Shown piece by piece: positions 1 through 7,001 of a DNA stretch of 11,856 bases; position 1 is the first letter of the stretch; every line of letters begins with the position of its first letter. A program made the translations under genes and the position numbers. A model generated the notes under the pieces. That model searched no databases. It was given only the letters and a program-made list of their open reading frames with translations, and was not told where the DNA came from. The stretch comes from an uncultured Anaerocolumna sp. (GTDB lineage Bacteria > Bacillota > Clostridia > Lachnospirales > Lachnospiraceae): contig CALDJN010000272.1 in assembly GCA_937901695.1 (NCBI GenBank), positions 1-11,856 of the forward strand, given 5' to 3'.

Positions 1-80
1 CGCATAAACAACTCCGAAGGAGTTGCTTGCTATGGTTCTTTCATAGCAATGACAAGGCATGCTCAGAATGACATTTTTTA
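1..80. repeat. Truncated interspersed palindromic repeat at window edge
   Basis: Two perfect small hairpins follow each other: AACTCC/GGAGTT at 10-15 and 19-24, and TTGCTATG/CATAGCAA at 27-34 and 42-49. They are followed by GCTCAGAATGACA at 61-73 and a T-rich stretch. The last motif is the same outer end seen in the inverted repeat at 6698-6778, so this looks like one end of a related or composite copy whose other end lies before the window. No coding potential is seen. Confidence 0.55.
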
Positions 81-226
81 TTTTACAACAGCCCCAATGA
101 TGATACTAAACAAATCCAATAGAACATAAACAATAACCATCTATAACTATGGTACTATGAAATCTATTAATTAATTAACCTTGATGTTTGAATATTAACT
201 GTTTCTTTTTTATTAGGAGGATTCTA

Positions 227-595
227 ATGGAAGAAGGCAAGAAATCAGTAGAAAATCAAAAAAATAAAACTGGTCTTAAATCTGATAATAGTGGGGCTAA
301 AATAGATATGGAGACAGGAATTAATTTAAATACTATTATGGACCCTAAGTTTAGAAACAAAACAGCAGTAGCGCTATCTTACCATCCTGATGAACCGGCT
401 CCAAGAATCATAGCTTCTGGTAAAGGCTATTTGGCTGACAAAATTATCAAAAAAGCTGGTGAAAATAAGGTTCCCGTCCATAAGGACGATCAACTGGCAG
501 GTACTCTTTCCAGATTAGAAGTAGGAGATTTTATTCCACCTGAATTATATGAGGTAGTATCAGAAATATTATTATTTGTAGATGACATGGATTGA
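227..595 (+). CDS. Small FlhB-like (EscU/YscU/HrcU family) cytosolic protein
   Basis: This 122-residue protein matches the cytoplasmic C-terminal domain of the flagellar/type III export switch protein FlhB. Visible are AVALSYHPDEPAPRIIASGKG (about 47-67), then DKIIKKAGENKVPV and LAGTLSRLEVGDFIP (to about 103). There is no membrane domain; the N-terminal 35 residues are polar and Lys/Asn-rich. Where FlhB has its self-cleaving NPTH, this protein has FRNK (42-45), so autocleavage is not expected. Standalone FlhB domains of this kind (YlqH in Bacillus) commonly sit beside rnhB and yraN in Firmicutes, and their role is unknown. The ATG at 227 is chosen because AGGAGG (215-220) lies 6 bases upstream; a TTG at 188 would place that site inside the gene. 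yraN follows after 50 bases. Confidence 0.85.
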   Translation: MEEGKKSVENQKNKTGLKSDNSGAKIDMETGINLNTIMDPKFRNKTAVALSYHPDEPAPRIIASGKGYLADKIIKKAGENKVPVHKDDQLAGTLSRLEVGDFIPPELYEVVSEILLFVDDMD

Positions 596-645
596 ATTAA
601 GAAGAAGGTTTTACCTACCCAGTAAGTGATAAGAGGAGAAAGCCT

Positions 646-1005
646 ATGTATAATAAACGTACCATTGGGAAAGAGTTTGAGGAAAAAGCAGTGGAGTATT
701 TAAAACTTCAAGGTTATAAGATAATTAAGACAAATTTTCAATGTAGAACAGGTGAAATTGATATTATAGCAAAACAAGACAGATACCTTATATTTATAGA
801 AGTAAAATACCGAATCAATTCTGCTAAAGGAATGCCACATGAAGCCATCGATTTACGTAAAATAAAGAAAATATCAAGAACAGCTGAGTATTATATGTTA
901 ATAAACAATATCTCCATGGAAACGCCATGTCGGTTTGATGTAGTTCTTATATTAGATCAAGAAATTACTCTTATTCAAGATGCTTTTCAAGCTCATTTCT
1001 ATTAA
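646..1005 (+). CDS. YraN family protein (UPF0102), nuclease-like fold
   Basis: This 119-residue protein has the usual length and pattern of the UPF0102/YraN family, which carries a PD-(D/E)xK endonuclease-like core. It has IGKEFEEKAVEYLKLQGYKI near the start, then GEIDII (36-41) and FIEVKYR (50-56). The likely active-site residues are Asp39, Glu52 and Lys54, with a Glu in the N-terminal helix. The family is widespread and probably handles branched or recombining DNA, but the biochemical role is poorly settled. AGGAG at 634-638 fixes the ATG at 646. It probably shares a transcript with the FlhB-like gene, 50 bases upstream. Confidence 0.92.
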   Translation: MYNKRTIGKEFEEKAVEYLKLQGYKIIKTNFQCRTGEIDIIAKQDRYLIFIEVKYRINSAKGMPHEAIDLRKIKKISRTAEYYMLINNISMETPCRFDVVLILDQEITLIQDAFQAHFY

Positions 1006-1023
1006 TACTTGTAATGTGATTGG

Positions 1024-1053
1024 AACTATTCAGCGGGCTGGTTTATTTTTTTT
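1024..1053 (+). terminator. Weak candidate terminator after the yraN-family gene
   Basis: A short stem (CAG/CTG with loop CGGG, possibly extended by AAC/GTT across a bulge) is followed within six bases by eight T residues at 1046-1053. The stem is weak, so this is tentative. It would separate the FlhB-like/YraN unit from pgeF. Confidence 0.3.
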
Positions 1054-1082
1054 GCTAATCATCAGGTATAAATTAGAATTAT

Positions 1083-1195
1083 AGAATTGATTTGCATATC
1101 AAAACTCTTATATTAATTAAATTATGAATAGTATATATATGCAACACTATTCATTCAATAAACCATATTAGAGTTTTGACACGCAAATCAGAATT
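1083..1195. mobile_element. MITE-like palindromic element with flanking AGAATT repeats
   Basis: Two 44-base arms (1089-1132 and 1146-1189) are inverted copies that pair at 34 of 44 positions around a 13-base loop. The outer 20 bases pair at 18 of 20 and the inner 9 (ATGAATAGT/ACTATTCAT) perfectly. The 101-bp element is bounded on both sides by AGAATT (1083-1088 and 1190-1195), as expected of a 6-bp target duplication. It has no ORF. The right flank runs straight into the GGAGG ribosome binding site of pgeF. The structure is seen directly; the mobile origin is inferred. A further AGAATT at 1075-1080 shows that the flanking word can occur by chance in this AT-rich DNA. Confidence 0.6.
1087..1114 (+). 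promoter_or_regulatory. Possible promoter formed at the left junction of the palindrome
   Basis: TTGATT (1087-1092), a 16-base spacer and TATATT (1109-1114) resemble a sigma-A promoter pointing at pgeF. The first two T residues of the -35 come from flanking DNA and the rest from the element. A transcript starting near 1121 would contain only the inner hairpin (1124-1154). This is tentative because the region is AT-rich. Confidence 0.35.
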
Positions 1196-1205
1196 GGAGG
1201 ATTTC

Positions 1206-2045
1206 ATGAATTTTGTTAATAATAAAGAAGCTATTTTAAATACAGAAAGTAAAACACCTTTTTTTACATTTCCGGCTTTATCAGAAATTCCCTTTATACG
1301 TCATGGATTTTCAACAAGATTAGGCGGTGTTAGTAAAGGTTATTTTGAAAGTATGAATTTGGGTTATACCAATGGTGACAATCCAAAAGATGTTGATGAA
1401 AATTATAGAAGAATCTGCGAAAGTATTGGTATACCTATGAAAGACTGTGTTTTATCACACCAGGTACATAATACTGTAGTAAGGCTGGTTACAGAAGCAG
1501 ATAAAGGAAAAGGTATTATTCGAAATCGGGATTATGAAGGTGTTGATGGATTAATCACTAACATTCCCAATATTCCCCTTGTTACATTTTCGGCAGACTG
1601 TGACATATTATATTTTGTAGATACTAAAAATCATGCCATTGGACTTAGTCATTCAGGCTGGAGAGGGACTGTAAAAAGAATGGGTAAGGTAACTCTTGAA
1701 GCTATGCGGGAACACTTTGGAACGGAGCCAAAAGATGTAGTGGCAGTCATTGGCCCTTCTATTTGTATGGATTGTTATGAAGTAAGTGAAGATGTTGCAG
1801 ACAAATTTAACAATGAATTTAATAGTGAACAGCTAAAAGATATTTTATTAGATAAGGGAAACCATAAATATCAGCTTAACCTTTGGGAAGCTAATAAACA
1901 TATATTATTAGATGCCGGTATTGAGAAAAATAATATTCATATTTCAGGTGTTTGTACTTCCTGTAACAAAGACATATTATTTTCCCATAGGGCAACACAG
2001 GGAAAACGAGGAATATTAGCTGCATTCCTAATGATAGAAGACTAA
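1206..2045 (+). CDS. pgeF: Purine nucleoside phosphorylase, YfiH/LACC1 (PgeF) family
   Basis: This 279-residue protein is of the multicopper-polyphenol-oxidase-fold family now known to act on purine nucleosides (adenosine and inosine phosphorolysis, adenosine deamination); the bacterial orthologue PgeF has also been linked to peptidoglycan editing. In order it has RHGFSTRLGGVS (32-43), the SHQVH motif with His88, SADCD with Cys132, and LSHSGWRG with His149, then IGPSICMDCYEV (182-193) and VCTSC (249-253). The 17-residue Cys-to-His spacing fits the zinc site of YfiH proteins. The ATG at 1206 is chosen because GGAGG (1196-1200) stands 5 bases before it; an upstream TTG at 1176 would lie inside the palindromic element. 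Expression may depend on the inserted element just upstream. Confidence 0.93.
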   Translation: MNFVNNKEAILNTESKTPFFTFPALSEIPFIRHGFSTRLGGVSKGYFESMNLGYTNGDNPKDVDENYRRICESIGIPMKDCVLSHQVHNTVVRLVTEADKGKGIIRNRDYEGVDGLITNIPNIPLVTFSADCDILYFVDTKNHAIGLSHSGWRGTVKRMGKVTLEAMREHFGTEPKDVVAVIGPSICMDCYEVSEDVADKFNNEFNSEQLKDILLDKGNHKYQLNLWEANKHILLDAGIEKNNIHISGVCTSCNKDILFSHRATQGKRGILAAFLMIED

Positions 2046-2095
2046 AGAATTTTTGGACTTAATAAGAGAACGCTAAACTTTGTGTTAAAATACAT

Positions 2096-2124
2096 TTGAT
2101 AATTTTTCACTCTGCTGTTATACT
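2096..2124 (+). promoter_or_regulatory. Sigma-A-type promoter for the DUF512-der-plsY-gpsA unit
   Basis: TTGATA (2096-2101) and TATACT (2119-2124) are separated by exactly 17 bases, in the 182-base gap before the radical SAM gene. The predicted start near 2131 gives a leader of roughly 95 bases in which I see no riboswitch-like structure. Confidence 0.65.
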
Positions 2125-2227
2125 AAAATATATGTAATCTATGCTAAATAAGTAAACAATTATCAGATATCCTAATTTTGTATAAAAATTTAGTTAGATA
2201 TATTTGCTTTATTGAAAGGAAAGAAAA

Positions 2228-3538
2228 ATGAAAGAGAAAGGCCATATTATTAAAAGCGTGGCAGCCGGCAGCATAGCAGAAGAAATGGAAATTGCACCAG
2301 GTGATAAGCTGCTTCGGGTTAATGATAGAGAAATAAAGGATGTTTTTGACTATCACTATGCAGTCAATGATGAATATTTGGTACTTCTCATTGAAAAACC
2401 AGATGGTGAGCAATGGGAAATTGAAATAGAAAAAGACTTGCAAGAAGAAATAGGCATTGAATTTGAAGAAGGTTTAATGGATTCTTATCGTTCCTGCAAA
2501 AATAATTGTATGTTCTGCTTTATTGATCAGATGCCGCCCGGTATGCGTGAAACTTTATATTTTAAGGACGACGATGCAAGATTATCCTTTTTGCAGGGAA
2601 ATTATATTACATTAACAAATATGAGCGATGAGGATATTGAACGAATTATTTTCTACAAATTATCACCTATTAATGTATCTGTTCACACTACCAACAAAGA
2701 ATTAAGATGCAAAATGCTGCATAATCGTTTTGCTGGTGATGCTTTGGATAAAATAAAAAAGCTTTATGATGCAGGTATTATCATGAACGGACAAATCGTT
2801 CTATGTAAAGGTATTAATGATGGAGAAGAATTAGAACGTACCATTCATGATCTTGCAGCTTATATACCACACATGCAAAGCGTATCCATAGTACCCGTTG
2901 GCTTAACAAAATACCGTGAAGGTTTAGCCAATTTGGAGAAGTTTAATAAAGAAGATGCATTAGAAGTGTTAAAAATAATTCACAGCTGGCAAAAGGTATT
3001 GTTAGAAGCTTATGGTACCAGATTCATTCATGCCAGTGATGAATGGTATATTACTGCTGGACTGTCAATTCCTGCTGAAGATAATTACGAAGGCTATCTT
3101 CAGCTAGAGAATGGAGTAGGAATGGTACGTCTTTTGATGAATGAATTCAAAGAATATTTTGAGAGCCTTACCGGTGATAATAGGATTAAGACTTTATCCT
3201 TAGCAACAGGAGTGCTCGCTGCGCCTTTTATAGAAGATTTGATAAAGCAGCTGAATACAAAGTATCCAAATATTAATGTAAATGTATATACTATTATCAA
3301 TGATTTCTTTGGTAAAGACATTACAGTAGCTGGTTTATTAACTGGACAAGATATAATGAAACAGTTAAAAGAGAAAGATTTAGGGGAATACTTATTATTA
3401 CCGGAGGTATTACTTCGTAATGGTGAAGAAGTGTTACTTGATGATTTTACTGTAGAAGATATCAGAAATACTTTACAAACGGAACTTCGTATTGTACAAT
3501 CAGACGGAAAGTCCTTAATTGATGCAATCATTAATTAA
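2228..3538 (+). CDS. DUF512 radical SAM protein with N-terminal PDZ-like domain
   Basis: This 436-residue protein begins with a PDZ-like segment (about 1-70: IIKSVAAGSIAEEMEIAPGD, then a conserved-looking KLLRVND). A cysteine cluster C-x3-C-x2-C follows (Cys90, Cys94, Cys97, in SCKNNCMFCFIDQMPPGMR), matching the [4Fe-4S] site of radical SAM enzymes. The C-terminal half is the DUF512 domain. The length fits the family, often annotated as a DUF512 Fe-S protein. The substrate is unknown, and the conserved position beside der in clostridia hints at a link with ribosome or translation functions (inference). The start is set by AAAGGA at 2215-2220. It probably leads the operon, with der starting 64 bases after its stop. 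Confidence 0.9.
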   Translation: MKEKGHIIKSVAAGSIAEEMEIAPGDKLLRVNDREIKDVFDYHYAVNDEYLVLLIEKPDGEQWEIEIEKDLQEEIGIEFEEGLMDSYRSCKNNCMFCFIDQMPPGMRETLYFKDDDARLSFLQGNYITLTNMSDEDIERIIFYKLSPINVSVHTTNKELRCKMLHNRFAGDALDKIKKLYDAGIIMNGQIVLCKGINDGEELERTIHDLAAYIPHMQSVSIVPVGLTKYREGLANLEKFNKEDALEVLKIIHSWQKVLLEAYGTRFIHASDEWYITAGLSIPAEDNYEGYLQLENGVGMVRLLMNEFKEYFESLTGDNRIKTLSLATGVLAAPFIEDLIKQLNTKYPNINVNVYTIINDFFGKDITVAGLLTGQDIMKQLKEKDLGEYLLLPEVLLRNGEEVLLDDFTVEDIRNTLQTELRIVQSDGKSLIDAIIN

Positions 3539-3602
3539 GATTTAATGAGGGATTTGTGCTACGCATAAAGTCTCCAGATTTTGAAAGGAGCAAGTTATAA
3601 AT

Positions 3603-4928
3603 ATGAGTAAACCGATAGTTGCAATTGTTGGCCGTCCAAATGTAGGAAAGTCAACATTGTTTAATGCATTAGCAGGAGAAAAGATTTCTATTGTAAAAGA
3701 TTTTCCGGGTGTAACAAGGGATCGAATTTATGCTGATGTTACCTGGCTAACCAATCAATTTACAATGATTGATACAGGAGGTATTGAACCGGAAAGTAAA
3801 GATTTAATGTTATCCTATATGAGACAACAAGCAGAAATCGCCATTGAAACGGCAGATGTTATTATGTTTATCGTTGATGTAAGACAAGGCTTGGTGGATG
3901 CTGACTTTAAAGTTGCGGATATGCTAAGACGTTCCAGTAAACCAGTCGTTTTAGTTGTAAATAAAGTAGATAACTTTGATAAATTCATGCCAGATGTATA
4001 TGAATTTTATAATCTAGGAATTGGAGATCCTCATCCTGTATCTGCTTCTTCCAAACTTGGGCTTGGAGATATGCTAGATGAAGTAATTAAACATTTTAGA
4101 CCGGAAGATATGATGGAAGAGGAAGATGAACGTCCAAGAATCGCAATAGTAGGCAAGCCCAATGTAGGAAAATCCTCTATAGTGAATAAGCTATTAGGAG
4201 AAGAGCGAGTTATCGTATCCGACATTGCCGGTACTACCAGAGATGCTATTGATACTACTGTAAAATATCATGGCAAGGAGTATATATTTATAGATACAGC
4301 CGGACTTCGCCGTAAAAATAAAATTACAGAAGATTTGGAGCGTTACAGCATTATCCGTACCGTATCTGCAGTAGAAAGAGCCGATGTGGTTGTTCTTGTA
4401 ATCGATGCTTCAGAAGGTGTTACAGAACAGGATGCCAAAATAGCAGGTATTGCCCATGAACGTGGTAAAGGTATTATTATTGCGGTAAACAAATGGGATG
4501 CGGTTGAAAAAGATGATAAAACCATATATAAACATACAAATAAGATAAAAGAAGTTTTATCCTTTATGCCCTATGCAGAAATGATTTTTATCTCTGCATT
4601 AACCGGACAAAGGTTAAATAAGTTATTTGATTTAATAGAGCAAGTAATTCAAAATCAAAATTTACGAATTGCTACAGGTGTATTAAATGAAATCATGGCA
4701 GAGGCCATTGCCCTGCAGCAGCCTCCTTCTGATAAAGGAAAACGTTTAAAACTATATTATATTACACAAGTTTCAGTAAAACCACCTACATTTGTTATCT
4801 TTGTTAATGACAAGTCTTTGATGCATTTCTCATATACTAGATATATAGAAAATAAAATTAGAGAGGCCTTTGGCTTTGCTGGAACCTCATTGAAGTTCTT
4901 CATCAGGGAGCGAAAGGAAAAGGAATAG
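3603..4928 (+). CDS. der: Ribosome biogenesis GTPase Der (EngA)
   Basis: Der is a tandem-GTPase protein needed for 50S subunit assembly. Both G domains are complete. Domain 1 has GRPNVGKS (10-17), DTGG (57-60) and NKVD (120-123). Domain 2 has GKPNVGKS (184-191), DTAG (231-234), NKWD (296-299) and SALTG (331-335). An acidic linker with a run of Glu (about 168-176) joins them, and a KH-like domain fills the C-terminus (about 355-441). At 441 residues it has the usual length. AAAGGAG (3584-3590) lies 12 bases before the ATG, a rather long gap. plsY begins 7 bases after the stop, so the two are cotranscribed and probably translationally linked. Confidence 0.98.
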   Translation: MSKPIVAIVGRPNVGKSTLFNALAGEKISIVKDFPGVTRDRIYADVTWLTNQFTMIDTGGIEPESKDLMLSYMRQQAEIAIETADVIMFIVDVRQGLVDADFKVADMLRRSSKPVVLVVNKVDNFDKFMPDVYEFYNLGIGDPHPVSASSKLGLGDMLDEVIKHFRPEDMMEEEDERPRIAIVGKPNVGKSSIVNKLLGEERVIVSDIAGTTRDAIDTTVKYHGKEYIFIDTAGLRRKNKITEDLERYSIIRTVSAVERADVVVLVIDASEGVTEQDAKIAGIAHERGKGIIIAVNKWDAVEKDDKTIYKHTNKIKEVLSFMPYAEMIFISALTGQRLNKLFDLIEQVIQNQNLRIATGVLNEIMAEAIALQQPPSDKGKRLKLYYITQVSVKPPTFVIFVNDKSLMHFSYTRYIENKIREAFGFAGTSLKFFIRERKEKE

Positions 4929-4935
4929 GAATAGT

Positions 4936-5559
4936 ATGTTTACAAAAATATTAATTTGCTTAGTACTTGGTTACGGTTTTGGATGTATTTCAACAGGCTA
5001 CTTAGTTGGAAAAGCCAATAAAATTGATATTCGTAAATATGGAAGTGGTAATGCTGGAACCACTAATGCACTTCGTACTCTGGGCTGGAAAGCAGGATTA
5101 ATTACATTTTTAGGAGATGCCATTAAGGCAATTATTCCAATATTATTGATCCGCTTTCTTATATTCCCGGACTATGAAGCACTGGGCCTTTTAATGCTTT
5201 ATACTGGTCTTGGAGTTGTATTAGGACATAATTTTCCTTTCTGGTTACACTTTAAAGGTGGTAAGGGAATCGCAGCAACTGGTGGAGTAATATTAGCTCT
5301 GGACTGGAGACTTGCAATTGTTACTTTGATTGTATTTCTGTTAATCGTTATTATTACAAGATATGTATCACTTGGATCCTTGGTTATATCAACATTATTA
5401 CCTATATGGATAATAATCTTTTATCCAGGTAATTTACATATGATTATTGTTAGCATCATATTTACTTTATCTGCTTTTATAAAGCATCGCTCCAACATAA
5501 AACGGCTAATGAGTGGAACTGAGAATAAAATAGGTCAAAAGGTGAAAATTGACAAGTAA
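4936..5559 (+). CDS. plsY: Acyl-phosphate:glycerol-3-phosphate acyltransferase PlsY
   Basis: PlsY is the integral membrane enzyme that transfers a fatty acyl group from acyl-phosphate to glycerol-3-phosphate, giving lysophosphatidic acid. The three family motifs are present: SGNAGTTNALRTLG (37-50), GHNFPFWLHFKGGKG (97-111), and a basic C-terminal loop KHRSNIKRLMSGTENKIG (183-200). Several hydrophobic segments lie between them (about 4-24, 53-76, 83-100, 125-160, 165-182). Its 207 residues are normal for the family. The substrate is made by GpsA, encoded 18 bases downstream, so the pair forms a two-step module at the head of phospholipid synthesis. Confidence 0.97.
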   Translation: MFTKILICLVLGYGFGCISTGYLVGKANKIDIRKYGSGNAGTTNALRTLGWKAGLITFLGDAIKAIIPILLIRFLIFPDYEALGLLMLYTGLGVVLGHNFPFWLHFKGGKGIAATGGVILALDWRLAIVTLIVFLLIVIITRYVSLGSLVISTLLPIWIIIFYPGNLHMIIVSIIFTLSAFIKHRSNIKRLMSGTENKIGQKVKIDK

Positions 5560-5577
5560 ACTTAGGAGGTATTTTGA

Positions 5578-6591
5578 ATGGCAAAAGTAAGTATTTTAGG
5601 GGCAGGAGCTTGGGGAACAGCCTTAGCAATTCTACTTGGAAATAATGGACATGAGGTAACCCTATGGTCTTCACTTGCTAATGAAGTGGAAATTTTATCA
5701 AAAACCAGAGAATTAAAGGATAAGCTTCCGGGTGCAAAACTTCCTGAATCCGTAAGTATATCAGGTGACTTAGAAGATTCCTGTAAAGATAAAGATATTA
5801 TAGTATTTGCAGTAGCTTCACCTTATGTAAGACAAACTGCAAAAAAAGCGAAACCTTATATTAAAGAAGGTCAAATCGTAGTAAATGTAGGAAAGGGTAT
5901 AGAAGAAGCAACTTTAGATACCTTAACTGATATCTTACACGAAGAATTAAATGGTGCAGATATAGCCGTATTATCCGGTCCAAGCCATGCAGAAGAAGTA
6001 AGCCGGGCTATTCCTACAACAGTAGTAGTTGGAGGAGAGTCCAAAGCTACTGCTCATTTTATACAGGATATCTTTATGACCGACCGTTTCCGCGTCTATA
6101 CCAGTCCAGATGTGATTGGTATTGAACTTGGTGGTTCTCTAAAGAACGTTATTGCATTAGCTGCCGGCATCGCAGATGGGCTAGGATATGGAGATAACAC
6201 AAAAGCAGCCCTTATGACAAGGGGAATTGCCGAAATCAGCCGTCTTGGCATTGCTATGGGTGGTAAAATAGAAACCTTCGCTGGACTTTCCTGTGTAGGT
6301 GACTTAATCGTAACTTGCACAAGCCCCCATAGTAGAAATCGTAAAGCCGGTTACTTAATGGGAAAAGGTTATTCCATGCAGGCAGCAATGGAGGAAGTAA
6401 AACAGGTGGTAGAAGGTGTATATTCTGCAAAAGCAGCACTTGCCCTTTCCAGAAAATACAATATCGAAATGCCTATTGTAGAACAGATTAATCAAGTATT
6501 ATTCGAGAATAAATCACCGGAAGAAGCAGTGAATGATTTATTACTTCGTGATAAGAGAAGAGAATATTCCGATTTGAAGTGGGAAAAGTAA
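5578..6591 (+). CDS. gpsA: NAD(P)+-dependent glycerol-3-phosphate dehydrogenase
   Basis: GpsA reduces dihydroxyacetone phosphate to sn-glycerol-3-phosphate for phospholipid synthesis. The N-terminal Rossmann fold shows GAGAWG (8-13), followed by FAVAS (77-81), GKGIE (105-109) and LSGPSHAEEV (132-141). The C-terminal catalytic domain contains GGSLKN (185-190) with the conserved Lys189, GYGDNTKAALMTRG (203-216), and the FAGLSCVGDLIVTCTSPHSRN block (234-254). Its 337 residues match the family. AGGAGGT at 5564-5570 marks the ATG. It is the last gene of the der-plsY-gpsA unit; repeats begin two bases after its stop codon. Confidence 0.98.
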   Translation: MAKVSILGAGAWGTALAILLGNNGHEVTLWSSLANEVEILSKTRELKDKLPGAKLPESVSISGDLEDSCKDKDIIVFAVASPYVRQTAKKAKPYIKEGQIVVNVGKGIEEATLDTLTDILHEELNGADIAVLSGPSHAEEVSRAIPTTVVVGGESKATAHFIQDIFMTDRFRVYTSPDVIGIELGGSLKNVIALAAGIADGLGYGDNTKAALMTRGIAEISRLGIAMGGKIETFAGLSCVGDLIVTCTSPHSRNRKAGYLMGKGYSMQAAMEEVKQVVEGVYSAKAALALSRKYNIEMPIVEQINQVLFENKSPEEAVNDLLLRDKRREYSDLKWEK

Positions 6592-6592
6592 A

Positions 6593-6678
6593 CGTGGTGC
6601 TCAAATGTGGTGCCAAATGTGGTGCCTGGCACCTAGCGGAGCCAGGCATCACATTTGCGTTTTCCATCAGGTACCTGA
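6593..6678. repeat. GGTGCCTGGCACC-type repeat cluster with 17-bp hairpin
   Basis: GTGGTGC occurs three times at 12-13-base spacing (6594, 6607, 6619). The last copy belongs to the palindromic 13-mer GGTGCCTGGCACC at 6621-6633. A larger hairpin pairs 6614-6630 with 6641-6657: 17 pairs, one of them G-U, around a 10-base loop. A second perfect palindrome, TCAGGTACCTGA, lies at 6667-6678. The hairpin follows gpsA by 22 bases and could stop transcription, but only four T residues come after it, so it is not a standard terminator. The same 13-mer recurs at 8500-8512. Confidence 0.7.
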
Positions 6679-6697
6679 CACCAATTAAATGGAATTT

Positions 6698-6778
6698 AAT
6701 TGTCATTCTGAGCCTAAAAGGCGAAGAATCTCTCTTTATAGGTGGGATTCTTCGCCTTTCAGGCTCAGAATGACAATT
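6698..6778. repeat. 33-bp inverted repeat of the TGTCATTCTGAGCC interspersed family
   Basis: Arms at 6698-6730 and 6746-6778 are inverted copies matching at 32 of 33 positions, with a 15-base loop. Each arm runs from the outer word AATTGTCATTCTGAGCC to the inner GGCGAAGAATC. Repeats of this wording (CATTCTGAGC...GAAGAATC) recur between genes in many bacterial genomes (recalled, not searched here). The element sits between convergent genes, where such a stem could act as a transcription barrier in both directions. There is no ORF of its own. Confidence 0.8.
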
Positions 6779-6790
6779 TTATGACTACCT

Positions 6791-6982
6791 TTCAGGCTCA
6801 GAACGATATTTTGAAATTACCTTTCAAGCTCAGAATGATATTTTGAAACTACCTTTCAAGCTCAGAATGATATTTTGAAACTACCTTTCAAGCTTAGAAT
6901 GATATTTTGAAGCCACCGTTCAGGCTCAGAATGATATTTTGAAACTGCCCTTCAGGCTAAAATGGAAATTTTATAAAAATCA
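6791..6982. repeat. 32-bp-period tandem repeat array, six units
   Basis: The word TTCAGGCT or TTCAAGCT starts at 6791, 6823, 6855, 6887, 6919 and 6951, exactly 32 bases apart. The units at 6823 and 6855 are identical over 32 bases, 6791, 6887 and 6919 differ at a few positions, and 6951 is degenerate. The copy inside the adjacent inverted repeat (TTCAGGCTCAGAATGACA, from 6758) stands 33 bases before the first unit, so the array looks like an expansion of that element's outer end. There are no distinct spacers, which rules out CRISPR. Confidence 0.85.
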
Positions 6983-7001
6983 ACTAAAAATAAAATGTAT
7001 T

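Noticed and set aside
2046..2227. Riboswitch or attenuator before the radical SAM gene
   Set aside because: Only a promoter and an AT-rich leader are visible; no conserved aptamer-like stem was found by eye.
2144..2443. Minus-strand ORF opposite the radical SAM gene (99 codons)
   Set aside because: It is a shadow of the real gene on the other strand, lacks a ribosome binding site and resembles no known family; the same applies to the minus-strand ORFs inside der, gpsA and the end of the radical SAM gene.
6614..6657. Rho-independent terminator of gpsA
   Set aside because: The stem is strong, but only four T residues follow after two other bases; it is kept as a repeat with a possible barrier effect only.
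6579..6773. Small plus-strand ORF after gpsA (64 codons)
   Set aside because: It overlaps the end of gpsA and runs through the palindromic repeats; it has no ribosome binding site, and its sequence only reflects repeat DNA.
6791..6982. CRISPR array
   Set aside because: The 32-base period is made of repeat throughout; there are no unique spacers and no cas genes.
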